Assembly (NCBI GenBank): GCA_031553835.1
Contig: JAVBKX010000021.1
Span: 21,634 to 85,633 of the forward strand
Length of the DNA: 64,000 bases
Source of the DNA: JAVBKX01 sp031553835
GTDB lineage: Bacteria; Bacteroidota; Bacteroidia; Bacteroidales; Azobacteroidaceae
Direction of reading: 5' to 3'
The position numbers were made by a program, and so were the translations under genes. Below, in pieces: positions 8,303 through 17,587 of the stretch. The first letter of the stretch is position 1, and each line of letters opens with the position of its first letter. The notes under the pieces were generated by a model. It searched no databases, was not told the origin of the DNA, and was given only the letters and a program-made list of their open reading frames with translations.

Positions 8303-9613
8303 TCATTGAAGAAGATAAGACGGATCCAACAATTCCATCAAATGGGGAATATTGTTGATCGTAAAAATCAAAATAAAAAAGGCGACAAGCACATGGATAG
8401 ATATTTGTTGAATTTTACTTTTACTGCTTTTGTACAACCACGCAATAATCAACGGGAAGCAATACAACCAGTGAGGTGAGTACAAATACGCTTCATTCAA
8501 CCCGTAACTGCAAATCACATGAATAAATATATCGACTGCAAAAAAAGAAGACAATAACAAGACCGCCTTATTTTTATAATTAACAATAATCGAATAGAGA
8601 AATAATCCGAAATAGAGGATTAAAGTGAGCGGATACAATACGGAATTATAATGAAACTCCGCCCCCGGATTTTGAATACTGCCCGGATTGCAATAATAAT
8701 CATACGAATAATGAATGTTATTGTAAAACAATACAGGTTCAAATAAAAATAATTTCAATACATTTTCAAAGTGAAATATTGATTGAAAATCGTCGGCAGC
8801 CCGGGTAAAAAATTTGCCCCGACCGGCATCGGCAACGGCTTCCTGACCAATTCCCTGCAACATAAAATAGGTTATTCCAAAAGCGACAATGAATATCAGC
8901 AATGTAATGACGCCGGATTTAATAATCGTTTTGAGCCGTTGGCTCAACAATCCTTTCTGAAATAATATAGAAATAACAACTTTTATCGCATTGGATATGG
9001 TAATTCCTGAGATTAAATAAAAAAAAGTGGCATTGGTGCGAAACCGGACTTTTTTCCCGACAAGGATATTTTCGGTAGTCAAATAAACCATTATTAATAA
9101 AAACAACATGGACAATGAGAACGATTCGGGAATAAATGCAATCAGTAATACAAATGCCTGCAATGAGAAAAGAAGTGATATCCCAAGGCTTTTATATAAA
9201 TTTAAATTCAATAAATTCCGGCAGTATTTGTAAACTATCAACAATGAAAATGCTGCTACCGCATTAAAAAACGCAGCACAGGCAAGCCGGCTGACATCCC
9301 ATGAAATAAATTGAAGGAGTTTGAACACTATGCTTAAAGGCAGCAATAAGCCGGTTAATATGGGATGAAATGTACTCTCAAAGGGAGTCATGTAAATCAA
9401 CCGGGACATTTTTACGTAATTAGCATCCGGATCAAGTCCATAAACAGCCGATAATTTGAAAAAATCGGGGTTATATAAATAAATGAACAGGGTAAATAAG
9501 ACGTAAACGGAAAAGGATATAAAAAAAAGAAGTTTTTCTTCTTTTTTGCGAGGATAACATACTTCGCCAATATCTTGTAATCCACCTATCGCAGCTTTAA
9601 TCACTTTCTTCAT
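8303..9613 (-). CDS. Polytopic membrane protein, DUF6080-like, unknown function
   Basis: A very hydrophobic protein with about ten to twelve predicted membrane spans. After a short basic N-terminus come the first span (about residues 28-46) and a conserved-looking loop with GLDPDANYVKMSRLIY and FESTFHPILTG. A long series of spans reaches the C-terminus. Acidic residues in the first loop and the overall topology resemble GT-C type glycosyltransferases or the Bacteroidota DUF6080 family. This is a resemblance recalled from memory, not a proof. The frame is also open upstream to a TTG at 9625, but the ATG at 9613 (MKKVIKAAIG) is the more plausible start. It is monocistronic, with its own -7 element at 9678-9685. 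Confidence 0.72.
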   Translation of the reverse strand: MKKVIKAAIGGLQDIGEVCYPRKKEEKLLFFISFSVYVLFTLFIYLYNPDFFKLSAVYGLDPDANYVKMSRLIYMTPFESTFHPILTGLLLPLSIVFKLLQFISWDVSRLACAAFFNAVAAFSLLIVYKYCRNLLNLNLYKSLGISLLFSLQAFVLLIAFIPESFSLSMLFLLIMVYLTTENILVGKKVRFRTNATFFYLISGITISNAIKVVISILFQKGLLSQRLKTIIKSGVITLLIFIVAFGITYFMLQGIGQEAVADAGRGKFFTRAADDFQSIFHFENVLKLFLFEPVLFYNNIHYSYDYYCNPGSIQNPGAEFHYNSVLYPLTLILYFGLFLYSIIVNYKNKAVLLLSSFFAVDIFIHVICSYGLNEAYLYSPHWLYCFPLIIAWLYKSSKSKIQQISIHVLVAFFILIFTINNIPHLMELLDPSYLLQ

Positions 9614-9677
9614 ATCTAAAAACAATTACGAAATCATAAATTTAAAGTATCAAGTCATTTTTCATACAATAATGTTG

Positions 9678-9685
9678 CAAAGGTA
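9678..9685 (-). promoter_or_regulatory. -7 promoter element for the polytopic membrane protein
   Basis: The minus strand reads TACCTTTG (consensus TAnnTTTG), 64 bases upstream of the ATG at 9613. No good -33 element was seen at the expected spacing. Confidence 0.4.
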
Positions 9686-9793
9686 GTATTTTTAACAAAA
9701 ATAACATTACCTGCCAACGAAATGAAAGACGGTTGGCCTGTTCACTCTACAGACATCCCACTCCTTTCTTTCTTAATGATATCAGGAATATGT

Positions 9794-9824
9794 TTTGTCC
9801 GAAAACAAAAAGGTGCTACATTTG
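9794..9824 (+). promoter_or_regulatory. Complete Bacteroidota promoter (TTTG-N19-TAnnTTTG) for the zinc-peptidase lipoprotein
   Basis: TTTG at 9794-9797 and TACATTTG at 9817-9824 are 19 bases apart, exactly the spacing of the Bacteroides consensus promoter. Transcription would begin around 9830, about 50 bases before the ATG at 9882. This is the best promoter match in the window. Confidence 0.65.
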
Positions 9825-9881
9825 TGTGGGTTTCAAAATAATATAAAAGTAATATCAACAGATTAAATGCTCTCTATTCTT

Positions 9882-11897
9882 ATGAAAAAAATCATTTCAT
9901 TACTCTCTTCAGGCATATTGATAATTGCATGCACAAATATGAATAAAAATCAACAAGCGGACATTACTCCGGAAAGCGTTCATAAAGTCATTACCGAACT
10001 CGCGTCAAAAGACAGCGCCAATAAAACAATGATCGAAAAATCGGTGAACCAGGTCGCTAAACTTTGGCGGGAATCCGATGGAACCAACGATGATTTTGTA
10101 CAATTTTGCATCGATAATTATATCGCTGATTCCGGCGAAAAAGAACAGGCTTTCCTGAAAATAAGCGAATATCTGGAAGCCATCAACGGTAATTTCAACG
10201 AAATGTCGCTGGGTTTACAACGGAACGTACAGGAAGCTACGGGCACATTGCTCAAGATTGACGAACAATTTGCGGCATACAATCCCGCCACACATTTCAG
10301 CGATGATCTGTATGACAATAAAATCGCATTCATCATTGCTTTGAACTATCCTGAATTGTCGCTGCCGGAAAAAGAATCGTTGGGCAAAAACCGTTTGGCC
10401 TGGGCATACGCCCGTTTGGGCGACATGTTTACCTCGCGTATTCCTGCCGACATGCAACAGGCGCATTCTTCTGCCTTGAGCGATGCCGATGTATATATTG
10501 CCAACTATAATATTTATGCCGGACATTTACTGAATAATGAGGGGAAACGTATTTTCCCCGAAAACATGATCCTGCTTTCGCATTGGAACTTACGCGACGA
10601 AATCAAGGCAAACTATAATAAAGGGAAGGAAGGGTTAGATAAACAACAAACAATTTATGAAGTAATGCAAAGAATCATTTCACAGGAAATTCCTGAAGAA
10701 GTGATTAATTCGGGTGACTATGAATGGAATCCTTTTTCCAATACGGTTTATCAGTCAGAAAAAACTATCGCCGGAACACCTGAAAAGACCACCCGTTATC
10801 AAAAATTGCTGAATAATTTCAAAACATTGCAAGCGATTGACAAATATTCCGAAAATACATATATTGAACGTAATTTCTCCCAAAGCATGGAAATCTCTGT
10901 AGATGATGTGGAAACCTTATTCAGGCATTTCCTTTCTTCTCCCGAATTAAAAGCTGTGGGAAACATTATTGAGGAGCGTGTGGACAGAAAATTGCAAGCT
11001 TTCGATATTTGGTACGATGGATTTAAAGCCCGCAGCAATCTGAATGAAGATCTATTGAGCGAACAAACCCGCCGGCTTTTTCCGGATGCTAATGCACTGG
11101 AAAAACAGCTGCCTTCCTTGTTAACTCAATTAGGTTTTACTCCGGAACGTGCTTCGTATCTGGCTGAAAAAATTGCGGTCGATGCCGCTCGCGGCTCCGG
11201 CCATGCCTGGGGCGGACAAATGAAAGGACAAAAAGCTCATTTACGTACACGTATTCCCACCGAAGGGCTGGATTATAAAGGATATAACATTGCTATTCAT
11301 GAATTCGGACACAATGTCGAGCAAACGCTTTCATTGTATGATGTCGATTATTATATGCTGAATGGCGTTCCTAACACGGCATTTACCGAAGCATTGGCAT
11401 TTGTCTTTCAGAAACGCGACCTTGAACTGCTGGGAATCAAAAACAATGATCCGGAAAAAGAAAAGATGGATGTCTTGGATAAAACCTGGCAATTGTATGA
11501 AATTTGCGGCGTTTCGATGTTAGACATTGCTGTATGGAAATGGCTGTATGCCAATCCCGATGCTACGGCCGAACAGTTGCGCGACGCTACTATCCGTCTG
11601 TCTAAAGAAATATGGAACGAATATTTCGCTCCGGTTTTCGGAATCAAAGATCAAACGATATTAGCTGTTTATTCGCACATGATCAGTTATCCGTTATATC
11701 TGTCGGCTTATTCATTCGGACAAATCATAGAATTTCAGTTAGAACAATATTTTTCAGGAAAAGATTTTGCCAAAGAGGTGGATCGCATATTCCGTCTGGG
11801 ACGTTTAACACCTAACCAATGGATGATTGAAGCGACAGGAGAAGCCCTTTCCACCGACCCTTTACTCGCTAAAGTCAGAACTTGTATCCATCCATAA
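9882..11897 (+). CDS. M3-like zinc metallopeptidase lipoprotein
   Basis: A protein of 671 residues with a lipoprotein signal peptide (lipobox IIAC, near Cys18). The C-terminal half contains a zinc-peptidase active site: HEFGHN near residue 475, two histidine and glutamate zinc ligands plus catalytic Glu, with a downstream glutamate in FTEALAFV as the likely third ligand. This arrangement resembles the oligopeptidase M3 superfamily. Related Bacteroidales proteins are sometimes named dihydrofolate reductase in databases, which nothing in this sequence supports. An in-frame ATG lies 15 bases upstream at 9867, but the MKK start at 9882 gives a standard signal peptide. The lipid anchor puts it at the periplasmic face of a membrane or on the cell surface. 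Monocistronic, with a strong promoter at 9794-9824. Confidence 0.85.
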   Translation: MKKIISLLSSGILIIACTNMNKNQQADITPESVHKVITELASKDSANKTMIEKSVNQVAKLWRESDGTNDDFVQFCIDNYIADSGEKEQAFLKISEYLEAINGNFNEMSLGLQRNVQEATGTLLKIDEQFAAYNPATHFSDDLYDNKIAFIIALNYPELSLPEKESLGKNRLAWAYARLGDMFTSRIPADMQQAHSSALSDADVYIANYNIYAGHLLNNEGKRIFPENMILLSHWNLRDEIKANYNKGKEGLDKQQTIYEVMQRIISQEIPEEVINSGDYEWNPFSNTVYQSEKTIAGTPEKTTRYQKLLNNFKTLQAIDKYSENTYIERNFSQSMEISVDDVETLFRHFLSSPELKAVGNIIEERVDRKLQAFDIWYDGFKARSNLNEDLLSEQTRRLFPDANALEKQLPSLLTQLGFTPERASYLAEKIAVDAARGSGHAWGGQMKGQKAHLRTRIPTEGLDYKGYNIAIHEFGHNVEQTLSLYDVDYYMLNGVPNTAFTEALAFVFQKRDLELLGIKNNDPEKEKMDVLDKTWQLYEICGVSMLDIAVWKWLYANPDATAEQLRDATIRLSKEIWNEYFAPVFGIKDQTILAVYSHMISYPLYLSAYSFGQIIEFQLEQYFSGKDFAKEVDRIFRLGRLTPNQWMIEATGEALSTDPLLAKVRTCIHP

Positions 11898-11911
11898 ATC
11901 CATCCGTTTTT

Positions 11912-11919
11912 TAACTTTG
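11912..11919 (+). promoter_or_regulatory. -7 promoter element for lpdA
   Basis: TAACTTTG matches TAnnTTTG and lies 63 bases before the lpdA ATG, in the only gap available for a promoter of the lpdA-lplA pair. Confidence 0.45.
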
Positions 11920-11982
11920 TGGATTTCTATTTGTTTATTAGTATAACATTTCATAATTATTATCATTGATTACATTGTCATC

Positions 11983-13332
11983 ATGAAATACGATTTAGCA
12001 ATAATAGGCGGAGGGCCTGCCGGGTACAATGCAGCAGAAAAAGCGGCAGAAAACGGATTACACACAATCTTATTCGAAAAAAATGCCATAGGCGGCGTAT
12101 GTCTCAATGAAGGTTGCATTCCAACCAAATCGCTCTTGTATTCTGCAAAAATACTGGACACAATAAAAAGTGCATCCAAATACGGCATCAACATCGATAG
12201 CGATCCAAATTTCGATTTGCAAAAAATCATCGGCAGGAAAGATAAAGTGGTAAAAAAATTGACTGCAGGAGTGAGAATGAAACTCTCGTCCGGAGGAGTG
12301 GATGTGATACAGGGAGAAGCTTCCATTGCAAAACAAATCAAGGACGAAATTATAATCACCTGCAATGGAGAAGAATATGAAGTGGCTTATGTGTTGCTTT
12401 GTACCGGTTCCGAAACAGTGATTCCTCCCATCAAAGGTTTACCGGAGGCGGATTTTTGGACATCGAAAGAGGCGTTGATGATCAAGGAATTACCTCAATC
12501 ATTAGCGATTATCGGCGGCGGAGTGATCGGCATGGAGTTCGCATCCTTTTTCAACAGTATGGGAGTCAAAGTGTCTGTAATTGAAATGCTTCCCGAAATA
12601 TTAGGAAATATGGACAAGGAAACTTCGGCCATGCTTCGGTCGGAATACACCAAAAAAGGTATCGTATTTTATCTTGGGACAAAAGTCGTGGAAATTAACA
12701 AAAACAGTATTTCAATTGAAAAAGACGGAAATACATCAGTTATCGAAACCGAAAAAATATTGCTGAGCACAGGAAGAAAAGCCATCACAAGTAATTTAGG
12801 GCTGGAAAACCTCCGGATAGAACTGCTTAAAAACGGTGTGAAAGTAAACGAATACATGCAAACTACCAATCCGCGGGTATATGCCGCAGGCGATGTTACC
12901 GGATTTTCCATGTTGGCGCATACTGCTATCAGGGAAGGTGAAGTGGCCATCAATCATCTCCTGGGAAAAGATGATAAAATCAGTTACAATGCCATTCCCG
13001 GCGTCGTTTATACCAATCCTGAAATTGCCGGAGTCGGAAAAACAGAAGAAGAATTGAATGCTACCGGTGAAAGTTTCAAAGTATTAAAACTGCCGATGGC
13101 CTATTCCGGCCGGTTTGTCGCCGAAAATGAAACAGGAACCGGAATCTGCAAACTGATAATCAACCAACATAAACAGATCATCGGTTGCCACATGATAGGA
13201 AATCCTGCATCCGAACTGATTTTGATTGCCGGCATCGCGATCGACAAAGGATTTACTGTCGAAGAATTTCAAAAGCAAATATTCCCCCACCCCACTGTGG
13301 GCGAAATTATCCGGGAATGTTTATTTAGTTGA
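11983..13332 (+). CDS. lpdA: Dihydrolipoyl dehydrogenase (E3)
   Basis: A flavoprotein of 449 residues that reoxidises the dihydrolipoyl group of the E2 subunit with NAD+. The N-terminal FAD fold has IIGGGPAGYNAAEKA. The redox disulfide is in GGVCLNEGCIPTKS (Cys about 41 and 46). A second nucleotide fold has IIGGGVIGMEFASFF. The FAD motif VYAAGDVTG comes next, and the C-terminal active-site His is in FPHPTVGEII. All key residues are present. Lipoate ligase, E2 and E1 genes follow, so this is the E3 of the complex encoded downstream, and possibly of a glycine cleavage system elsewhere. Confidence 0.96.
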   Translation: MKYDLAIIGGGPAGYNAAEKAAENGLHTILFEKNAIGGVCLNEGCIPTKSLLYSAKILDTIKSASKYGINIDSDPNFDLQKIIGRKDKVVKKLTAGVRMKLSSGGVDVIQGEASIAKQIKDEIIITCNGEEYEVAYVLLCTGSETVIPPIKGLPEADFWTSKEALMIKELPQSLAIIGGGVIGMEFASFFNSMGVKVSVIEMLPEILGNMDKETSAMLRSEYTKKGIVFYLGTKVVEINKNSISIEKDGNTSVIETEKILLSTGRKAITSNLGLENLRIELLKNGVKVNEYMQTTNPRVYAAGDVTGFSMLAHTAIREGEVAINHLLGKDDKISYNAIPGVVYTNPEIAGVGKTEEELNATGESFKVLKLPMAYSGRFVAENETGTGICKLIINQHKQIIGCHMIGNPASELILIAGIAIDKGFTVEEFQKQIFPHPTVGEIIRECLFS

Positions 13333-13341
13333 GAGTTGAGA

Positions 13342-14079
13342 ATGCTCTGCATTGATAACCCATATACAGATATTTATTTCAATTTGGCCGCCGAAGAATA
13401 TTTATTAAAAAATTATTCTGCCGACATTTTCATGCTATACCAAAATCAGCCTTCAGTAGTCATCGGAAGATACCAGGATGTAAATGCCGAAGTAAATCCG
13501 GATGTTGCAAAAAACAACCACCTGCAAATCGCCCGAAGAATTTCAGGGGGTGGCGCCGTCTTTCATGATTTGGGTAATTTCAATCTCGTTTTCATAAAAA
13601 ACACAACGAATCCAAATTTTTCCGAATATGCAACACTCATCTCAACGTTTCTTCATCAACTTGATATTCCCACACTAGTCGATGAACGTCAGGGCATCAT
13701 CATCAACGGATTAAAAATCTCAGGCAGCGCCCAGTATATATTCAAACACCGGACCATGTTTCATGCCACATTACTCTACAATACCGATCTTGAAATGCTC
13801 AGATCGGCATTAGATGTAAAATTCAAACCATTACCACAGGAAAATCCGGGACAAAAAAAATTTGTCAAATCCATAAAAAGTCCGGTCTGTAACTTAATGG
13901 ATTATTTGGAAAAGCCGGAAACAACATCCGCTTTCGGCCACCATATTTTCAACTATTTCTTAAGAAAAAATCCGGAAAACATCCAATACAACTTTGATTC
14001 AAAAGACATGGAGGCCATTCATGAATTGCGGGAAAAAAAATATGCAACCAACCAATGGATATCGCCGGAGCATCCTTAA
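13342..14079 (+). CDS. lplA: Lipoate-protein ligase A family
   Basis: An enzyme of 245 residues that activates free lipoate with ATP and attaches it to the lipoyl lysine of E2 (and GcvH). The fold signatures are RRISGGGAVFHDLGN for lipoate binding and NGLKISGSAQ with the catalytic lysine. The large C-terminal accessory domain of E. coli LplA is largely missing, as in many short ligases; a small C-terminal piece (about 190-245) remains. The frame opens at a TTG at 13336, but the ATG at 13342 gives a better N-terminus (MLCIDNPYTD). It sits 9 bases after lpdA, and the E2 it modifies is the next gene. This points to lipoate salvage dedicated to this complex. Confidence 0.92.
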   Translation: MLCIDNPYTDIYFNLAAEEYLLKNYSADIFMLYQNQPSVVIGRYQDVNAEVNPDVAKNNHLQIARRISGGGAVFHDLGNFNLVFIKNTTNPNFSEYATLISTFLHQLDIPTLVDERQGIIINGLKISGSAQYIFKHRTMFHATLLYNTDLEMLRSALDVKFKPLPQENPGQKKFVKSIKSPVCNLMDYLEKPETTSAFGHHIFNYFLRKNPENIQYNFDSKDMEAIHELREKKYATNQWISPEHP

Positions 14080-14142
14080 ATCATTCAATGAAAGTTATCT
14101 TACATTAAAAAAACTTTTCTTCCCCTCCACTTGTTTTATAAT

Positions 14143-14191
14143 CACACAAAAACATAGAAAATATTTAAACTCTATGCGCTCATGTGTTTGT
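14143..14191. repeat. Imperfect palindrome in the lplA-E2 gap
   Basis: The left arm, with ACAAAAACATAG, pairs imperfectly with a right arm containing CTATG and TGTGTTTGT, with an unpaired stretch in the right arm. The A/C-rich arms resemble short intergenic palindromes common in Bacteroidota. It lies just before the E2 start and could be a weak terminator or an mRNA-stability element. Confidence 0.35.
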
Positions 14192-14204
14192 AAAACAAAA
14201 TTTT

Positions 14205-15494
14205 ATGGCAAGGTTTGAAATAAAAATGCCCAAATTGGGGGAAAGTATCACAGAAGGTACCATCATGTCCTGGTCGGTCAAAATTGGCGAAACAGTCAAT
14301 GAAAACGATACTCTCTTTGAAGTGAATACCGCTAAAGTAAGTGCTGAAATTCCTTCACCGGTAGCGGGAAAAATACTGGAAATCCTTTTTAAAGAAGGCG
14401 ATACGGTATCTATAGGTACCGTTGTTGCTATTATCGACATGGAAGGAGAAGCTTCTGAAGAACCTCAATCCGCTTCAGAAAAAAGTAATAATACGATACA
14501 AAAAGAAAAAACGGATGAAACGGCAAAACCAACCATTTCCAAAGGAAACGAAGATCGCTGGTATTCGCCCGTAGTATTACTAAAAGCTCAGGAGGCCGGT
14601 ATTCCCAATGAAGAATTGGATCGTATGACCGGAACCGGTTTTGCCGGTCGTGTCAGCAAAAAAGATATTGAATTGTATATCGAACAAAAACGGAAAGGGG
14701 CTACTCAACCCACCGTGGCAACAAAAAAAACGGATACAGTTCCGGTTCAACCGTCAAAACGGGAAGAGCCTGTCGCTCCGATTCCTGTTTCGGGAGAAGA
14801 TGCCATGATCGAAATGGATGTAGTGCGTCGCACAATTGCCGACCGGATGGTAGAATCGAAAAAAATATCGGCACATGTGACTACAATTATTGAAGTCGAT
14901 GTGACCAAATTAGTTCGCTGGCGTGAACAACACAAAGAAGAATTCTTGCGTCGCGAAGGTATTAACCTTACTTTTATGCCGGCAATCACTGAAGCCACAT
15001 ATAAAGCCCTGCGCGATTTCCCGAGAATTAATGCCTCCGTCGAAGGACACCGCATTATTGAAAAAAAACATATCAATATAGGAATCGCCGTTTCATTAGA
15101 CGACGGCAATCTGATTGTTCCTGTAATCAAAAATGTGGATAAACTCAGTTTCAGCGGCATTGCTTCGTCTATCGAAACGCTGGCTAAAAAAGCGCGTCAG
15201 AATAAACTGACATTAGATGACATACAAGGCGGCACATTCACTATCACCAATTACGGTTCTTTCAAAAATATTATCGCCACACCTATTATCAATCAGCCCG
15301 AAGTTGCGATTTTGGGAGTGGGATATGTGCGTAAAACGCCGGCCGTTATTGAAACGTCCGACGGAGATGTGATCGCCATTCGCCATAAACTGTACTTGTC
15401 GCTTTCATACGACCACCGAATCATTGATGGCGCCCTGGGGGGAATGTTTATAAAACGAATTGCCGATTATTTAGAAAATTGGAATAATGACTAA
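14205..15494 (+). CDS. 2-oxo acid dehydrogenase complex E2 (dihydrolipoyl acyltransferase)
   Basis: The core acyltransferase of a 2-oxo acid dehydrogenase complex, 429 residues. Domains: one lipoyl domain (1-78) with the lipoyl-lysine Lys44 in NTAKVSAE; a charged linker; a peripheral-subunit-binding domain (about 112-150, with SPVVLLKAQEAGI and GFAGRVSKKDI); a Pro/Thr linker; and the catalytic domain (about 200-429) with the active-site SYDHRIIDGA. The lipoyl turn has Ala where Asp is usual (TDK), a mild oddity. An upstream in-frame GTG at 14184 exists, but ATG 14205 starts exactly at the lipoyl fold (MARFEIKMPKLGES). Sequence alone does not decide between the pyruvate and branched-chain substrate classes. 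Confidence 0.93.
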   Translation: MARFEIKMPKLGESITEGTIMSWSVKIGETVNENDTLFEVNTAKVSAEIPSPVAGKILEILFKEGDTVSIGTVVAIIDMEGEASEEPQSASEKSNNTIQKEKTDETAKPTISKGNEDRWYSPVVLLKAQEAGIPNEELDRMTGTGFAGRVSKKDIELYIEQKRKGATQPTVATKKTDTVPVQPSKREEPVAPIPVSGEDAMIEMDVVRRTIADRMVESKKISAHVTTIIEVDVTKLVRWREQHKEEFLRREGINLTFMPAITEATYKALRDFPRINASVEGHRIIEKKHINIGIAVSLDDGNLIVPVIKNVDKLSFSGIASSIETLAKKARQNKLTLDDIQGGTFTITNYGSFKNIIATPIINQPEVAILGVGYVRKTPAVIETSDGDVIAIRHKLYLSLSYDHRIIDGALGGMFIKRIADYLENWNND

Positions 15495-15511
15495 ACACAA
15501 AGGCTTGTAAT

Positions 15512-17545
15512 ATGAAAAAATATGATATAATATCCACAGATAAAGACACTTTGAAAAAATGGTATTATCTGATGACTCTCGGGCGCGCCATAGACGAAAA
15601 AGCGCCGGCATATCTGCTGCAATCATTAGGCTGGTCATATCATGCGCCTTATGCCGGACATGACGGAATTCAATTGGCTATCGGACAGGTATTTACAAAA
15701 GATCATGATTTTTTGTTTACCTATTACAGGGATTTACTTACCGCTTTGTCGGCAGGACTAACCGCCGAAGAAATCATCCTGAACGGTATCTCCAAAGCAA
15801 CCGATTTGACGAGTGGCGGGCGGCACATGTCCAATCATTTCGCTAAACCGGAATGGCATATCGAAGGAACGTCTTCTGCCGTGGCTTCCCACGATTTGCA
15901 TGCAGTAGGCGTGGCGCGGGCCATGGTTTATTACAAGCACAAAGGGGTAGCCATCACATCGCATGGAGAAGCTTCTACCTCCGAAGGATATGTATATGAA
16001 GCCATTAACGGAGCCAGCACAGAAAAATTGCCCGTCATATTTGTGATTCAGGATAATGGATTCGGAATTTCTGTCCCCAAAAGTGAACAAACTGCCAATC
16101 GTAAAGCGGCGGATGCTTTCAACGGTTTCAAAAATCTCAAAATCATACATTGCAATGGAAAAGATGTTTTCGATTCGATGAATGCTATGACTGAAGCCCG
16201 CGAATATGCTATTGCCTATCAACGCCCGGTGATCGTGCAGGCTAATTGTGTGCGCATTGGCTCACATTCCAATTCCGATAAACAAACGTTGTATCGCGAC
16301 GAAAACGAATTGGCTTATGTAAAAGCGGCAGATCCTCTGGAAAAATTCAAACGGATGCTACTCCGCTATAATCGTTTTTCCAACGATGAATTAACGGCAA
16401 TCGAAGAAGAGGCTAAAAAAGAATTGAATGCCGCACACCGGAAAGCTATAAGCGCCCCCGACCCGCGACCGGAAACCATTACGGATTATGTAATCCCGAA
16501 GCCATACATTCCGCAAAAATTTACGGACGGCATTTCAAACCAGGAAGGAGAGAAAAAAAATCTTGTAACGGCTATCAATGAAACACTTAAAGCTGAATTC
16601 AGGCATAATCCGGATACTTTCCTCTGGGGACAAGATGTGGCCAACAAAGGAAAAGGAGGTGTTTTTAACGTTACCAAAGGGATGCAACAGGAATTCGGAA
16701 AAGAGCGGGTGTTCAATGCTCCTATCGCTGAAGAATATATTGTTGGAACAGCCAACGGCATGAGCCGTTTCGATCCCAACATCCGGATTGTGATCGAAGG
16801 CGCCGAATTTGCCGATTATTTTTGGCCGGCCATGAACCAGTTCATGATAACGACCCACGAATATTGGCGCAGCAATGGGAAATTTTCGCCCAATATTACG
16901 CTACGACTGGCTTCCGGAGGATATATCGGAGGCGGACTCTATCACTCACAAAATATAGAAGGAACATTAACTACATTTCCGGGAGTAAGGATTGTATATC
17001 CGTCTTTTGCCGACGATGCAGCCGGCTTATTGCGTACCAGTATGCGCTCCGAAGGTTTTACCGTGTTTATGGAGCCAAAAGCTTTATATAATGCTGTGGA
17101 TGCGGCCGCTTTTATTCCCGGAGATTTTGAGGTGCCTTTCGGCAAAGCGCGTATCCGAAGGGAAGGTAGCGACTTAAGCATCATCACCTACGGCAATACA
17201 ACGCATTTGTGTTTAAAAACGGCAGAACGGTTGGCAAAAGAATACAATTGGAGCGTGGAAGTATTGGATATCCGGTCGTTGATTCCATTGGACAAAGAAA
17301 GCATTTTCAATTCCGTAAAAAAAACGAGTAAAGCGCTGATTGTTCACGAAGATAAAGTTTTCTCCGGATTTGGAGCGGAAATAGCCGCCATCATAGGGAC
17401 GGAAATGTTCTGCTATTTAGATGCTCCGGTACAGCGGGTGGGATCAACCTTTACTCCGGTGGCTTTCAATCCCATCCTTGAAAAAGCGATATTGCCGGAC
17501 ATGGAGAGAATTTATAATGCAGCAAAAAAATTGTTGGAATATTAA
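15512..17545 (+). CDS. Fused E1 alpha-beta subunit of a 2-oxo acid dehydrogenase complex
   Basis: A thiamine-diphosphate enzyme of 677 residues that decarboxylates a 2-oxo acid and passes the acyl group to E2. The N-terminal half (about 1-330) is an E1-alpha domain with the TPP/Mg motif HGEASTSEG...QDNGFG and GGRHMSNH. The C-terminal half (about 345-677) is an E1-beta domain with FLWGQDVANKGKGG, RIVIEGAEFADY and a transketolase C-terminal region with VLDIRSLIPLD. Separate alpha and beta genes are the norm, but the fused form occurs in Bacteroidota. The Asp of the usual GDG TPP motif is Glu here. It lies 17 bases after E2 and ends at a hairpin terminator. It could be branched-chain or pyruvate specific; the fused form favours a branched-chain-like assignment. 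Confidence 0.9.
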   Translation: MKKYDIISTDKDTLKKWYYLMTLGRAIDEKAPAYLLQSLGWSYHAPYAGHDGIQLAIGQVFTKDHDFLFTYYRDLLTALSAGLTAEEIILNGISKATDLTSGGRHMSNHFAKPEWHIEGTSSAVASHDLHAVGVARAMVYYKHKGVAITSHGEASTSEGYVYEAINGASTEKLPVIFVIQDNGFGISVPKSEQTANRKAADAFNGFKNLKIIHCNGKDVFDSMNAMTEAREYAIAYQRPVIVQANCVRIGSHSNSDKQTLYRDENELAYVKAADPLEKFKRMLLRYNRFSNDELTAIEEEAKKELNAAHRKAISAPDPRPETITDYVIPKPYIPQKFTDGISNQEGEKKNLVTAINETLKAEFRHNPDTFLWGQDVANKGKGGVFNVTKGMQQEFGKERVFNAPIAEEYIVGTANGMSRFDPNIRIVIEGAEFADYFWPAMNQFMITTHEYWRSNGKFSPNITLRLASGGYIGGGLYHSQNIEGTLTTFPGVRIVYPSFADDAAGLLRTSMRSEGFTVFMEPKALYNAVDAAAFIPGDFEVPFGKARIRREGSDLSIITYGNTTHLCLKTAERLAKEYNWSVEVLDIRSLIPLDKESIFNSVKKTSKALIVHEDKVFSGFGAEIAAIIGTEMFCYLDAPVQRVGSTFTPVAFNPILEKAILPDMERIYNAAKKLLEY

Positions 17546-17547
17546 CA

Positions 17548-17579
17548 CCCCCTCAATTCCCTTCAGGGGGACTTTTTTA
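17548..17579 (+). terminator. Rho-independent terminator after the E1 gene
   Basis: CCCCCT pairs with AGGGGG around an 11-base loop, followed by ACTTTTTT. It begins 3 bases after the E1 stop and ends the lpdA-lplA-E2-E1 transcript before the flavodoxin gene. Confidence 0.7.
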
Positions 17580-17587
17580 TATACGTC

